DNA of 64,000 nt from DASZIT01 sp036268775 (GCA_036268775.1 DATATM010000024.1:78689-142688), one strand, 5' to 3'. Counted from the stretch's first letter, positions 32,215 through 41,746 are shown. The notes: generated by a model not told the origin, from the letters alone. Numbers and translations are program-made.

Positions 32215-34884
32215 ATGCAAGCAGAGAACACGACTCGGGCCCTCGGCTCCGCCCGGTTGTGGCTCCTCAAGCAGGTGAACCGGAGATCCCACGAGATCGT
32301 TCCGCTGGTCTGCATCTTCGTGGCGGTGGTGATCGCCAACCTTCCCGGCCTGCTCCACCTGGTCACCAATAATCCCCAGGCCGTCGACGCCTATCTGGGC
32401 CCGGGGAAGAGCGCCTGGCTGCCGGGGCGTCCCTACATCGACCCCAACTCCGCGTTCACCACCCAGACCCTCGGTCACTTGGCCACCCTGGACTGGCTCC
32501 ATGGCCATATCCCGTGGTGGAACCCCTACGAGGGGCTCGGGTCGCCACTGGCCGGAGAGATGCAGAGTGGGGCCTTCTTTCCGCCCACCATCCTGCTGCT
32601 GTTCCACCAGGGGATGTTGTATCTCCAGATGCTGCTGGAGACGGCCAGCGGCTGGGCGACCTACCTCCTGGTTCGACGGCTCGGCGTCGGGCGGACGTTC
32701 TCCATCGCCGGAGGGGTGGCTTTCGGCCTGTGCGGATCGTATGCCTGGCTGACCCATGCGCCGGTGCGGCCGATCGTGTTGCTCCCGCTTTCGTTGCTGG
32801 GAGTGGAGCGGGCCCTGACCGCGGCGAGAGAACATCGGCCGGGTGGCTGGCGCCTCCTCGGCGTCGCGCTGGCCTTCTCGATTGTGGCCGGCTTCCCGGA
32901 GACGGCCTTGATCGACGGCATCTTCGTGGGCTGGTGGGCGTTGGTCCGCATCTCCGGGCCGGGCCGCGACTACTGGCGACCGATGCTGGCCAAGCTGGGC
33001 GGCGGCCTCCTGTCCGGGGTGGCGCTGGCCGCGCCCCTCCTGGTTGCCTTCTTGACCTTTCTCCCTTGGGCCAACATCGGGGGTCACGGTGCCATCGAAG
33101 CCAACGCCTCACTTCCCCCGGTCGGACTCTCCCAAGTCATCCTTCCTTATTCATTGGGACCCATCTTCGGGTTCCAGGGCGGTGGGGTCATCGCCGGGAA
33201 TGTCGACGGCATCACCGCGGTGTGGGGCAGCGTGGGCGGCTATGTCACCGTGACCCTGCTGGCCGCCGGCTTGGTGGGGCTGGTCGGCCGGCGGAACCGA
33301 AGGTTGCGGATCGGGCTCGGAGCCTGGGTGGCGATCTGCCTCCTCCGGACCTACGGGTTCGCCCCGGTGGTGCACCTGATGGCGGCGATCCCGGGGATCA
33401 ACTCGACCGCTTTCTACCGCTACGCCGACGCCTCGTGGGAGCTGTCCCTCGTCATCCTGGCCGTACTCGGCTTGGACGACCTGGCCCGGAACCGAACCCC
33501 CCGCAAGGTCCTGGTGCGGAGCGCGCTGCTCACCGGCGCCCTGGTGGCCTGGGCGGGGCTGGCGGCCTGGTCGGTGATGGGCCCGGCCAAGGCGGTCACC
33601 GCCGGTCACCATGGGAGCGGCCAGCCCTACGTCATCGCCAGCTGGGTACTGGCCGGGGTGGTGCTGACCGCGCTGGTCGTCGGGAGCTGGCGGTCGGCCC
33701 GGAACTCGGGGGCAGACCTCAACCGCCGCATCCGGAAGAGCAAGCGCCGCGGCCGCATCCTGGCTGCCGCCGCCATCTGTGCCGAGTCCACCCTGCTGCT
33801 CGGCTTCACCTATGCATCCGCCCCCCAGCCATCGGCGCTGCACCTGGGCTCGGTGACCTGGCTGCAGGCTCACCTGGGCACCTACCGGTTCGCGACGTTG
33901 GGCCCGATCCAGCCCAACTACGGCTCCTTCTTCGGCATCGCCCAGGCCAACACCACCGACCTGCCCATCGCCAAGGACTGGGTCATCTATGTCAACTCCC
34001 ATCTCGACACCAACTCCCCCACCCTCATCTTCACCGGCGCCGCCACCATCGACCCCGCGGCGGAGTCACCGGCCGACGAATTCACCTCGCACCTGGCCAA
34101 CTTCGAAGCCATCGGGGTGCGCTACGTGGTCACCAACGCCAACGGCCTGGATGTCGTCGGCTCCCGGTTCCCGACCGCCGGCACCCCGCCCTGGCCGGCC
34201 GGCCCCCGGGTCGTCTACCGGGACAGCTTCGCGGAGATCTGGCAGCTCCCGGATCCTGCCCCCCTCTTCTCACTCCTCCCGGCTTTCCCGAAGAACTCGG
34301 TGGACACCAGCTTCGTCGGTGCCAATTGCTCGGTCACCGGCCAGGGCTTCGATCAGGCCACGGTGACCTGCTCGCGTCCCTCGGTCCTCCTGCGCCAGGT
34401 CGAGTACATCCCCGGTTGGTCGGCCAGCGTCAACGGGACGTCGGTGCCGGTGAGCCAAGTCCCGTTCGGGCCCCCCGGCCTCTTCCAGGAGATCGCGGTG
34501 CCCGCCGGCACCTCGACCATCCAGTACACCTTCCTGCCTCCGGACGAGTTCCCCGCCTTCGTCGCCGCCTTCCTGGCCCTGGTCGCCATCATCGGATCCT
34601 TCCTGGTCACCTCGGGTCGCTTCCGGGTCCGGCGACCCCGCTTGGCCCAACTCGCAGCGATCCGGAGGTCCCGCAACCGGCCCGCCCCCCCGGCTCCCCG
34701 GCATCGGCTGAGCACCCAAGCCAAGGCCCGGGAAACCCGGGTGGCCCGGCCGCCTCAACACCGGATGAGCGGTGCACGGAGGCGGGGGGCCGCCCCTCCA
34801 GCCGGCGAGGGCAAGACCGAGGGCTCGGGGAACGGCGGCAACACCGGCAACGGCAAGAAGGGCGGGACCGGGACCACCACCTGA
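32215..34884 (+). CDS. YfhO-like multi-spanning membrane protein
   Basis: The 889-residue product has about a dozen membrane helices in its first 470 residues, beginning near 29. A large extracytoplasmic region follows (about 520-770), then a final helix near 785 and a disordered, basic Pro/Gly tail. Family cues include PWWNPYEGLGSPLAGEMQ, AFYRYADASWELSLVIL and the late segment YIPGWSASVNGTSVPV, typical of the YfhO family that helps glycosylate teichoic acids or other surface polymers in Firmicutes. It probably acts in lipid-linked sugar transfer outside the membrane. A start at ATG 32215 is supported by the first helix; no strong ribosome site is seen. Confidence 0.82.
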   Translation: MQAENTTRALGSARLWLLKQVNRRSHEIVPLVCIFVAVVIANLPGLLHLVTNNPQAVDAYLGPGKSAWLPGRPYIDPNSAFTTQTLGHLATLDWLHGHIPWWNPYEGLGSPLAGEMQSGAFFPPTILLLFHQGMLYLQMLLETASGWATYLLVRRLGVGRTFSIAGGVAFGLCGSYAWLTHAPVRPIVLLPLSLLGVERALTAAREHRPGGWRLLGVALAFSIVAGFPETALIDGIFVGWWALVRISGPGRDYWRPMLAKLGGGLLSGVALAAPLLVAFLTFLPWANIGGHGAIEANASLPPVGLSQVILPYSLGPIFGFQGGGVIAGNVDGITAVWGSVGGYVTVTLLAAGLVGLVGRRNRRLRIGLGAWVAICLLRTYGFAPVVHLMAAIPGINSTAFYRYADASWELSLVILAVLGLDDLARNRTPRKVLVRSALLTGALVAWAGLAAWSVMGPAKAVTAGHHGSGQPYVIASWVLAGVVLTALVVGSWRSARNSGADLNRRIRKSKRRGRILAAAAICAESTLLLGFTYASAPQPSALHLGSVTWLQAHLGTYRFATLGPIQPNYGSFFGIAQANTTDLPIAKDWVIYVNSHLDTNSPTLIFTGAATIDPAAESPADEFTSHLANFEAIGVRYVVTNANGLDVVGSRFPTAGTPPWPAGPRVVYRDSFAEIWQLPDPAPLFSLLPAFPKNSVDTSFVGANCSVTGQGFDQATVTCSRPSVLLRQVEYIPGWSASVNGTSVPVSQVPFGPPGLFQEIAVPAGTSTIQYTFLPPDEFPAFVAAFLALVAIIGSFLVTSGRFRVRRPRLAQLAAIRRSRNRPAPPAPRHRLSTQAKARETRVARPPQHRMSGARRRGAAPPAGEGKTEGSGNGGNTGNGKKGGTGTTT

Positions 34885-34942
34885 CCGGGTGGTCAGCGGG
34901 GGGCGGGGCCTCCAGGTTCCAGTGTCGGCTGGCCCGGCAATA

Positions 34943-35334
34943 TCAGCCGCCACCGTCGTCGATGGGAAGCACGGTGAAGCGGCGGAAGTCTTCGGGGTCG
35001 GCGTGGGGCATCCGGACGGACGCCTTGTCGGGGTAGGGATGCCACCCGTGCAGGAGAGCGATCCCCGACCCGGCGTTGCGGACGCCGAGGGCGACATAGA
35101 GGACATCGTTCTCGAACTCGTAGACAGCCCGGCCGCCGCCCAGGCTGGCGCGGTGTTTCTCGACCGGGTCGTCGGCCAGCGACGGGATCAGCAGCGGGCG
35201 GAGGCTGGTGCGCAGCCCCTCCTCGGCGATCCGGGCGGCGCGGCCCGATGAGCGCACCGCCGAGAAGGTGGCTCCGGCCAGCACCGGGTTCCCCCCGCGG
35301 TGGCGAACGACGCGATCGTTGCCCAGTTGGCCAT
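34943..35334 (-). pseudogene. small conserved-type membrane-anchored protein, apparently frameshifted
   Basis: The downstream frame reads LAGATFSAVRSSGRAARIAEEGL, then a beta-rich domain (YEFENDVLYVALGVRNAGSG) and ends near ILPIDDGGG-like sequence. It has no good start of its own. The upstream frame from ATG 35334 reads MANWATIASFATAGG, a membrane-helix beginning. The two frames meet at a run of six G (35291-35296). Adding one G joins them into a continuous protein of about 131 residues: a single N-terminal helix plus a small soluble domain. Either the gene is inactive in this strain or the run was miscounted in assembly. It follows the double GT2 by 58 bases on the same strand. Function unknown. 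Confidence 0.55.
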
Positions 35335-35392
35335 TGCGATTGCACGATAGCCAGCCGTCGTCGGCCGCCGCTGGCCGTCGGGTACGCCCGAC

Positions 35393-37282
35393 TCAGGCGG
35401 GGTCGGGCGCCGGCTCCATCAGGCCCCCCACCAGCGCCAGCCAGATGGCGTCCTCATCCGGCGGCCGCAAGGGGCAGAACGGCTCCAGCCGACCGAGGTT
35501 GCGGTTGTAGAAGGGATCGTCGGTGTGCAACACCTGGAGCCAACTCCGCAAGAATTGCTGGTAGTCGTGCTGATACCCGGAGAGCCCCCGGCTGACCGAC
35601 TCGTAGTGGATCAATTTGGCGTGGGGGGTGTAGAGGATCCGGTACCCGGCCTGCCGCATCCGGATGCAGAAATCCACATCGTTGAAGCCGACCGCGTAGG
35701 ACTCGTCGAATCCGTGGAGCTCCTCGAACACCTCCCGGCGGACCAGCATGCAGGCGGCGGTCACCGCGCTGTACTCCTTGACGATGAGGTCCCAGCCGAA
35801 GTACCCCATCTCCCCCTCGGGCATGCCGGCAAACAGGTGTCCGGCAACGCCCCCCAGCCCGAGCACCACCCCGGCGTGCTGCACGCTGCCGTCGGGGTAG
35901 AGCAGGCGGGCCCCCACCGCCCCGACGTCCGGCCGCTGGCCCAACTCGACCAGGGCGTGGAGCCACCCCGGGGATGACGCCTCGATGTCGTTGTTGAGGA
36001 ACAGCAGCATGTCGGTGTCGCAGGTCTTGGCGGCCAGGTTGTTGATGGCCGACCAGTTGAAGGGGCCGGGATACTCGAGGACCCGGGTGGCGGGGCGGGT
36101 TGCCAGCTGTTGGCGGAGCGCCTGGGTCTCCGGCTCGGTGCTGCCGTTGTCGATCAGCACCACCTCGGTGATCGGGTAGCCGGGGGCCCGGTCCAGCGAG
36201 GCGAGGCAGGCCACTGTCAGGGCTGCCTGGTCGCGGAACGGCATGATGATGCTGACGGTGGGCGAGCCATCGATCCGGCGGCGCACGTGGTAGGCACCCT
36301 GGAACGGCCCGCCGTCGACTTCGCCGTTGATCCCCTGGCGGATCACCGCGTCCTCCACCGCCCGCCGACTGGCCAGGTGGGCCCACGGCTTGGCCTCGGA
36401 GTCACCCGCTGCCGAGCCGGCCACCACCCGCCAGTGATAGAGGACTCTCGGGATGTGCACGATCCGGCGCGCCTGCTCGGTGGCCCGCAACATCAAATCG
36501 AAATCCTGGCTGCCGTCGAACTCCGGCCGGAACCCGCCGATCCGGCGGATCAGGTCGTGTCGGATGGCGGTGACATGTCCGAGGTAGGGAAACGACAGCA
36601 GCATGTCGGGATCCCAGTCCGGCTTGAAATGGGGCTGGCAGGGACGGTCCAACTCGTCGAGCTTGTCCTCGTCGGTGTAGATGACGTCCACCTCGGCTTC
36701 GGCCATCACCACCGCGGCGATCTCGGCGAGGGCCTCCGGGTCGAGGAGGTCGTCGTGGTCGAGGAGGACGACGAATTCACCGGTGGCGGCGGTGAGTGCC
36801 CGATTGGTGGCCCGGGAGATGCCGCCGTTCTGTTCGAGAGCCATCGCCCGGATACGGGGATCCCCAGCCGCCATCTCCGCCATCGTGGCGGTCAACTCGG
36901 GGTCCCCGGAACCGTCGTCACACAGGCACAGCTCCCAGTGGCTATAGGTCTGGTTGACCACCGACTGGACGGCCTCCCGGAAGTACCAGAGGGACGGCCG
37001 GTAGACGGGGACCACCAGGCTCAACAACGGGCCGTCAGTGGGAAGGTCGCGGAGATCGACGCTCTCGGACCGCAGCTCGTTGTGCAGGTGGAGCCAGTGC
37101 CAGTAGGCCGGGGGGAACAGGGCGGCGTGGAGCCCCCAAGGCTCCACCCGGGTGCTGACTTCGGGGAGGGGTGACGATTCGGTGTACTTGTCCGCCATCC
37201 AACCGAGTGCGTCCACGATTTCGCCGTCCACCGACGTCGATTCTGGCACGGGGTCCGGGGATGGGCGGTCAGGGGTCGACAT
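35393..37282 (-). CDS. bifunctional family 2 glycosyltransferase with two GT-A domains
   Basis: The 629-residue product has an N-terminal extension of about 80 residues and two tandem GT2 domains. The first (about 85-310) has LSLVVPVYRPSLWYFREAV, CDDGSGD and the metal motif LLDHDDLLDPEAL. The second (about 340-570) has VSIIMPFRDQAALTVACL, IDNGST and LLFLNNDIEASSPGWL. This layout is common in rhamnosyl- and galactofuranosyltransferases that extend polysaccharides by two successive linkages. No membrane segment is present. It is the largest glycosyltransferase of the region. Sugar specificity cannot be read from sequence. Confidence 0.9.
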   Translation of the reverse strand: MSTPDRPSPDPVPESTSVDGEIVDALGWMADKYTESSPLPEVSTRVEPWGLHAALFPPAYWHWLHLHNELRSESVDLRDLPTDGPLLSLVVPVYRPSLWYFREAVQSVVNQTYSHWELCLCDDGSGDPELTATMAEMAAGDPRIRAMALEQNGGISRATNRALTAATGEFVVLLDHDDLLDPEALAEIAAVVMAEAEVDVIYTDEDKLDELDRPCQPHFKPDWDPDMLLSFPYLGHVTAIRHDLIRRIGGFRPEFDGSQDFDLMLRATEQARRIVHIPRVLYHWRVVAGSAAGDSEAKPWAHLASRRAVEDAVIRQGINGEVDGGPFQGAYHVRRRIDGSPTVSIIMPFRDQAALTVACLASLDRAPGYPITEVVLIDNGSTEPETQALRQQLATRPATRVLEYPGPFNWSAINNLAAKTCDTDMLLFLNNDIEASSPGWLHALVELGQRPDVGAVGARLLYPDGSVQHAGVVLGLGGVAGHLFAGMPEGEMGYFGWDLIVKEYSAVTAACMLVRREVFEELHGFDESYAVGFNDVDFCIRMRQAGYRILYTPHAKLIHYESVSRGLSGYQHDYQQFLRSWLQVLHTDDPFYNRNLGRLEPFCPLRPPDEDAIWLALVGGLMEPAPDPA

Positions 37283-37574
37283 GGGGCGGTTGGGGCTGGC
37301 GGGGAGGTCTCGAAGCTACCACGAGGCCCCCGGCGGTCCGGCCCCATTTCCGACCATTTTGGGCTCCCGTCGGCCCCACCTGGGGGGTTTCCGATGCGGT
37401 CGCACCCGGCGGGGCATCAACGAGGAAGGTGACTAATTACGGGTACAATCCGCAGGTCGATCGGGTGGCAGGCCCACAGGCCGGCCCCCTCGGGAACCAC
37501 CGGCGACAGACTGCGACGATACCCGAGCGCCCGGTGAAGGCCACGCGTGCTGGCAAAGAAAGGAGGGTCACATC
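37283..37574. other. 292-base divergent intergenic region
   Basis: No gene was found. It must hold promoters for the double GT2 (leftward) and the coiled-coil gene (rightward). TACAAT at 37444-37449 is a good -10 candidate for rightward transcription, but no matching -35 is clear. A consensus ribosome site, AAAGGAGGG, ends at about 37566. Confidence 0.4.
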
Positions 37575-38123
37575 GTGGGAAAACCTGGGCTCGACCCGAA
37601 AGAGTTTCTCGAGCGTCTCAAGGCAGAACACCAGGTGCTCCACTGGGAGCCTCTCCCTCCGTCCCAACCCAACCCCTCCTCCGGGGGTGAGCAGTCCCGC
37701 AGCGGGAGCTCCCTCGACTACCTCCACAAGCACTGGGCCCTGCCCGATTCCTTCCAGCCCGCCGACGCCGGCGGTGGGGTCAAGGGCCGCCTGGTGGCGC
37801 TGTTCGGTCGGCTGACCTACCGGGTCCTCGGTCGGTACTTCCGGGAGGAACGGGAGCTCCTCGGCCACGTCGTCCGAATCAGTGAAGCCCTCGAACGCCG
37901 GTGTGACGCCCTGACCCTCCGGGTCCAGGAGATGAACCTCGAGATGGTCCGGCGTCAGGTCGCCGAAGCCGAGAACCAGGCCCTCCTGGCCGCCTGGCTC
38001 CACGCCGAATCACCCCGGACCACCGGGGGCGTCACCTCGATCTCCTCCACCCTCGCCCAACGCAACAAGGCGGCCGCCGCCGCGCTGGCTGCCGTCAACG
38101 AGGCCACTGAACGCACCCGATGA
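37575..38123 (+). CDS. coiled-coil protein of unknown function
   Basis: The 182-residue product starts at GTG 37575 behind the best Shine-Dalgarno of the window (AAAGGAGGG, about eight bases upstream). The first 65 residues are polar and Pro/Ser-rich. The middle (about 85-145) is a long amphipathic helix with heptad spacing (YFREERELLGHVVRISEALE, then RRCDALTLRVQEMNLEMV). No signal, membrane segment or known domain is recognised. It is followed at 58 bases by a GT4-like glycosyltransferase, so it may be a partner or scaffold for glycan synthesis. That is inference from position only. Confidence 0.75.
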   Translation: MGKPGLDPKEFLERLKAEHQVLHWEPLPPSQPNPSSGGEQSRSGSSLDYLHKHWALPDSFQPADAGGGVKGRLVALFGRLTYRVLGRYFREERELLGHVVRISEALERRCDALTLRVQEMNLEMVRRQVAEAENQALLAAWLHAESPRTTGGVTSISSTLAQRNKAAAAALAAVNEATERTR

Positions 38124-38181
38124 CCCCGGACCGAACGTCACCACGTCCCCTCGGGGGACGAAGCCGGGACCGTCTGCCGAC

Positions 38182-39435
38182 GTGAGTGACGATCGACCGC
38201 TGATCGCCGTCCTCACCACCCGGTGGGAGTCGAAGACGGAGGCCGGCTGGGCCACCCGCCAAGTCGCCGGCGCCCTGGCCTGCGCCGTCGACGTCCATGT
38301 GATCACCCCGCAGGGCTCGAGTCCCCGCCAACGCACCGACAGTGTGTTCACCGTCCACGAAATGGGCACCCCGAGCGGGGCGTCGGCGGAGATCCGCCGG
38401 GATCTCCTCATCGAGGCCATCTCCGAGACCGGATCGGGGGCGGCCCCCCGATTGCTCCCCGAGTTCGGCCGCCTGCTCGACCGGGACCTGATGGACGGCT
38501 GGAAGGGTGCCTCGGATCTCATCTCCGGACTCCAACCCGACATCGTGGTCATCGCCGGCCACCAGCTGGTCGGCGCCCTCGACGCGGTGGACCGGGTGGC
38601 CCCCCAGGTGCCGGTGGTGTTGCTGGCGTTGGGGACCGACCTCAACAGCGTGGCCTTCCCCCATTTCGGTCGGGTCTTCGACCGCGCCCAGGTCGTCCTG
38701 ACCATCACCGAGACCGAGCGGCTGGCCATCATCGAGCACCACGGCGGTGCCGATCGGGTCCACTGCGTCGGGGCCCCGTTGGCCGCCAATCCCAGCTCCC
38801 TCAACGAGCCCAACACCTGGGTGGGGAAGACCGACTACGTCTTCGTCATCACCAGCACCAAGACCCACGCCGACGAGGAGCCGGTGGCGCTGGCCCGGTT
38901 GGTCCGCCTCCGCTTCCCCGAGCATCCGGTCGGCATTTCCGCCACCGACGCCTTCAGCGTCTGGCACCAGGGACGGCTGGGAGAAGGATGGCCGGTGGAA
39001 CGATCCAGCGACCTCGCCCGGCTCATGGCCTGGGCTCGGGTGGTGGTCGATCTCCGGCCCGGCCCCCTCTTCGGCCGCCGCTGCGTCGACTCCCTCCTCT
39101 ACGGGACCCCGATCATCGTCCCCGGCAACTCCCGGGCCCGGGAGCACGCCGAACTGGGGGGCGGGGGCCTCTGGTTCGACACCCCCGGCGAGCTGGCCTG
39201 GTGTGTGGAGGCGATGCTCGACCCCGAGGTCCGCGCCGCCTTCAGCGCCCAGGGCCAGGCCTACGCCGAGGAGGCCTATGGCTCGACCGACGGGTTCATC
39301 CAGCGGGTGCTGATCGCCACCGGCAACGCCTCTACCGGCGACGGGGTGACCGGTCTCGGTGGAACGCTGGGTCTCGGTGGGAACCCCGGCCTCGGCGGCG
39401 GGGACGCCACCGCCCGGCTCCCGATCACCGCCTGA
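38182..39435 (+). CDS. GT4/GT-B-like glycosyltransferase
   Basis: The 417-residue product has a GT-B layout. The N-terminal Rossmann half begins with IAVLTTRWESKTEAGWATRQ and contains DIVVIAGHQLVGALDAVD. The C-terminal half contains TDYVFVITSTKTHADEE and a donor-site region LFGRRCVDSLLYGTPIIVPG, followed by a typical FDTPGELAWCVEAML segment. The usual E-x7-E motif is degenerate, so the family placement is approximate. The tail is a Gly-Leu repeat (GLGGTLGLGGNPGLGGG) of unknown role. It lies downstream of the coiled-coil gene and converges on ppx. It probably completes the surface-glycan set. Confidence 0.75.
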   Translation: MSDDRPLIAVLTTRWESKTEAGWATRQVAGALACAVDVHVITPQGSSPRQRTDSVFTVHEMGTPSGASAEIRRDLLIEAISETGSGAAPRLLPEFGRLLDRDLMDGWKGASDLISGLQPDIVVIAGHQLVGALDAVDRVAPQVPVVLLALGTDLNSVAFPHFGRVFDRAQVVLTITETERLAIIEHHGGADRVHCVGAPLAANPSSLNEPNTWVGKTDYVFVITSTKTHADEEPVALARLVRLRFPEHPVGISATDAFSVWHQGRLGEGWPVERSSDLARLMAWARVVVDLRPGPLFGRRCVDSLLYGTPIIVPGNSRAREHAELGGGGLWFDTPGELAWCVEAMLDPEVRAAFSAQGQAYAEEAYGSTDGFIQRVLIATGNASTGDGVTGLGGTLGLGGNPGLGGGDATARLPITA

Positions 39436-39469
39436 CTCACCCCCGGCGCTGCGGCAGTGGGCCGCCGGC

Positions 39470-40399
39470 TCAGCCGGTCAACAGGCTGGCGGCCAGGCCG
39501 TCGAGAATGTCGGCTTCCGACACCAGGCACTCCTCCAGCTTGAGCCGTTCCATCACCAGGCTCAAGATCATCGCACCCCCGACGATGATGTCCTCCCGGC
39601 CCTTGACCATCCCGGTGCGGGCCAATCGGGCGGCCCGGTCCTCAGAGGCGAGGGTCCGATACCAGGAGGACACCTGGTCGCGGGTCAGCACCGAGTGGTG
39701 CACCCGGTCCCGGTCGTAGGTCTCCAGTCCCTGGGCCAGCGACGAGAGGGTGGTGACGGTGCCGGCCAGACCCACCAGCCGGTGGGGGTCGGAGAAGCGG
39801 GGGTGGGCGTCGATGGCCGATTCCAACATCTCGGCCACCATGGCTTCGGCCGCCGCCAGTTCTTCCGGGAGCGGCGGGTCAGAGAACAGGTAGCGCTCGG
39901 ACAGCCGCACGCAACCCATCTGCAACGAGACGACGTCGATATCCGGGTCGCCGGGGCCGGACCCGGCCACCAACTCGGTCGAGCCTCCTCCGATGTCGAG
40001 CACCAGGAACGGCCCGTCGCGAGGATCGAGGTCGGCGACCGCCCCCGCCATCGACAACGATCCCTCCTCCTTCCCGGTCAACAGCTCGGGGGTCACCCCG
40101 GTGGCCTCGGCGGCGGCAGCCAGGAACACCGATCCGTTGGCGGCATCGCGGGCCGCCGAGGTCGCCGCCATCCGGGACCGGACCACCCCCAGTCGGGTCG
40201 ACACCTCCCGGAACTCCCGCAACACCGCCACACATCGGCCAATGGCCTCACTCGACAGCTGCCCGGTGGCATCGACCCCTTCTCCCAGCCGGGTGATCCG
40301 CATCAATCGTTCGAGCGGCCGACCCTGCGGGTCAACCACCAGCAGACGGGTCGAGTTGGTACCACAGTCGATCGCCGCCACCGGCCCCGGGGAGTTCAC
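39470..40399 (-). CDS. ppx: Ppx/GppA-family exopolyphosphatase
   Basis: A 309-residue member of the actin-like ASKHA phosphatase family, which removes terminal phosphate from polyphosphate or converts pppGpp to ppGpp. Phosphate loop 1 is AIDCGTNSTRLLVVD (near 8-22) and loop 2 is VLDIGGGSTELVAGSG (near 134). The length of about 310 is that of the short actinobacterial enzymes (Ppx1/Ppx2-like) without the C-terminal HD domain. The GTG start at 40399 lies 20 bases after the DUF501 stop. It is the last gene of the conserved block eno-ftsB-DUF501-ppx. Confidence 0.9.
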   Translation of the reverse strand: MNSPGPVAAIDCGTNSTRLLVVDPQGRPLERLMRITRLGEGVDATGQLSSEAIGRCVAVLREFREVSTRLGVVRSRMAATSAARDAANGSVFLAAAAEATGVTPELLTGKEEGSLSMAGAVADLDPRDGPFLVLDIGGGSTELVAGSGPGDPDIDVVSLQMGCVRLSERYLFSDPPLPEELAAAEAMVAEMLESAIDAHPRFSDPHRLVGLAGTVTTLSSLAQGLETYDRDRVHHSVLTRDQVSSWYRTLASEDRAARLARTGMVKGREDIIVGGAMILSLVMERLKLEECLVSEADILDGLAASLLTG

Positions 40400-40418
40400 C
40401 TGAACTTGCTACCACGCC

Positions 40419-40916
40419 TCAGGACGGGTGGAGACCGATCCGCACCGCGGTCCACTCCCCAACCGGGTCGTCGGCGCCGGTCATCCACCAGGCGAGATGG
40501 GCGTGGAGGCACTTCACCCCCTGCCGGGTACCGCCCACCCCTCCCGACGGTCTCGGGCCGACGTGGTCCTCGGGGATCAGCGCGTCCCGCTCCTCGGCGT
40601 AGCGAGCATGGGCGGCAGCCAGCACGTCGCCAGGGATGGCGGCTTCGGCCTGGCGGACCCCTCCCGAGGACTCGAGGTGGCCGACCGCCTCCCGCAGGGC
40701 CGGATCCACCAGCCAGTACCGGGTGGGCATCGGGGTGCCGTCGTGGAGGAAGGGGGCATTGGCAATGACCGCCGGTCCCCCGTCGGCGGCCCGGACCACC
40801 ACTTCGAAGGCCCCGGCCGGTGGTCGGCCCAACAGCTGGGTGACCAAGGCGTGGTCGTCAGGCGCTTCGCGGTCGGCTCGGGGACCGTTCGGGTCACCCG
40901 GCGACGCCGGGCTCAT
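40419..40916 (-). CDS. DUF501 domain protein
   Basis: The 165-residue protein has the DUF501 pattern: VTQLLGRPPAGAFEVVVR, then APFLHDGTPMPTRYWLVDP, and a C-terminal CLHAHLAWWMTGADDPVG with conserved Cys, His and Trp. The family is almost restricted to Actinomycetota and has no known function, but nearly always sits between the FtsB-like gene and ppx, as here. It overlaps the upstream gene by four bases (ATGA at 40913-40916), indicating coupling. The conserved Cys/His near the C-terminus would suit metal binding; that is speculation. Confidence 0.9.
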   Translation of the reverse strand: MSPASPGDPNGPRADREAPDDHALVTQLLGRPPAGAFEVVVRAADGGPAVIANAPFLHDGTPMPTRYWLVDPALREAVGHLESSGGVRQAEAAIPGDVLAAAHARYAEERDALIPEDHVGPRPSGGVGGTRQGVKCLHAHLAWWMTGADDPVGEWTAVRIGLHPS

Positions 40917-41746
40917 CTCCAGAATTCGAGGGTGGTGGTCACCCGGTGCCAGAAGCCGCCGGGGCTGGCGGCGCTCGACGAACCAGTCGACGACCCGGTC
41001 GGGCCGGTCGGGCTGCTCCCCGATGACGAGGTTCCGGTGGTTCCCGCCGTCCCCCCTTGGGGGAGGCCAGGATCGGGGGTCATGTTCGGGGCGTCGGCCG
41101 GAGACACCAGCGGTTGGGACCCGGGGTCACCGGGGGTGACGGTGGAGCTGCCGACCGCGGCACCGGCTTGTCCGGTCGGAGGCAGGACGTTGAACAGGGT
41201 CTGACCGGTGAGCACCAACTGGTAGTCCTGGCGGGCGAGCCGTTGGATCTCCGCCTTGGAGTTCAACTGCTGTTGCTGTTGGGACAGGAGTTGGTTCTGG
41301 TGTTGCAGCTTCTGGAGCTGGGCGCTGGAGGAGGCCAGTTGCTGGTGTTGTTTCAGCAGCGCGGCGGCGGGAAAGCTGGTGCCGAGGATGACCAGGGCGA
41401 TGAGGGCGGCAATGGCGACCGGCAGGCGCCGGGCGTTGGGGCGAGAGCGGGGGCGGGGGCCCGCACTCCGGGGCCGAGACGACGGGACGGGCCGGGAGGA
41501 CGGGCGGCGCCCCTCGGCCGCCTTTCTCCGGGTCGCCGCGGTTGCCGACATCGACGATTTGGCGGATGATCGTCGACGGGCGGTCGGCTGTGACCGGGTA
41601 GCCGGCCGCCGGGCCGAAGCCGAGGTGGCGGGCTTGCGGGCCGGGGCCCGCTTGGCCGGCGCGGCCCGCTTGGCCGGCGCGGCCCGCGAGCTCCGGGTGG
41701 TGGCCGTCGCCGGCCGCTTCCCCCGGGCATGGACTCGGTCGCTCAC
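40913..41746 (-). CDS. FtsB/DivIC-like septum formation initiator protein
   Basis: The 277-residue product is a single-pass membrane protein of the divisome. A long basic Ala/Pro/Arg-rich cytoplasmic region (1-107) precedes one membrane helix (about 108-130). A Gln/Leu-rich coiled coil follows (QLQKLQHQNQLLSQQQQQLN), then the DivIC-domain sequence AEIQRLARQDYQLVLTGQTLF. The rest is a Ser/Thr/Gly/Pro tail. FtsB links FtsL and FtsQ during septum synthesis. The long N-terminal extension resembles the KPA-rich tracts of actinobacterial FtsB. It overlaps eno by four bases. Confidence 0.88.
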   Translation of the reverse strand: MSDRVHARGKRPATATTRSSRAAPAKRAAPAKRAPARKPATSASARRPATRSQPTARRRSSAKSSMSATAATRRKAAEGRRPSSRPVPSSRPRSAGPRPRSRPNARRLPVAIAALIALVILGTSFPAAALLKQHQQLASSSAQLQKLQHQNQLLSQQQQQLNSKAEIQRLARQDYQLVLTGQTLFNVLPPTGQAGAAVGSSTVTPGDPGSQPLVSPADAPNMTPDPGLPQGGTAGTTGTSSSGSSPTGPTGSSTGSSSAASPGGFWHRVTTTLEFWR

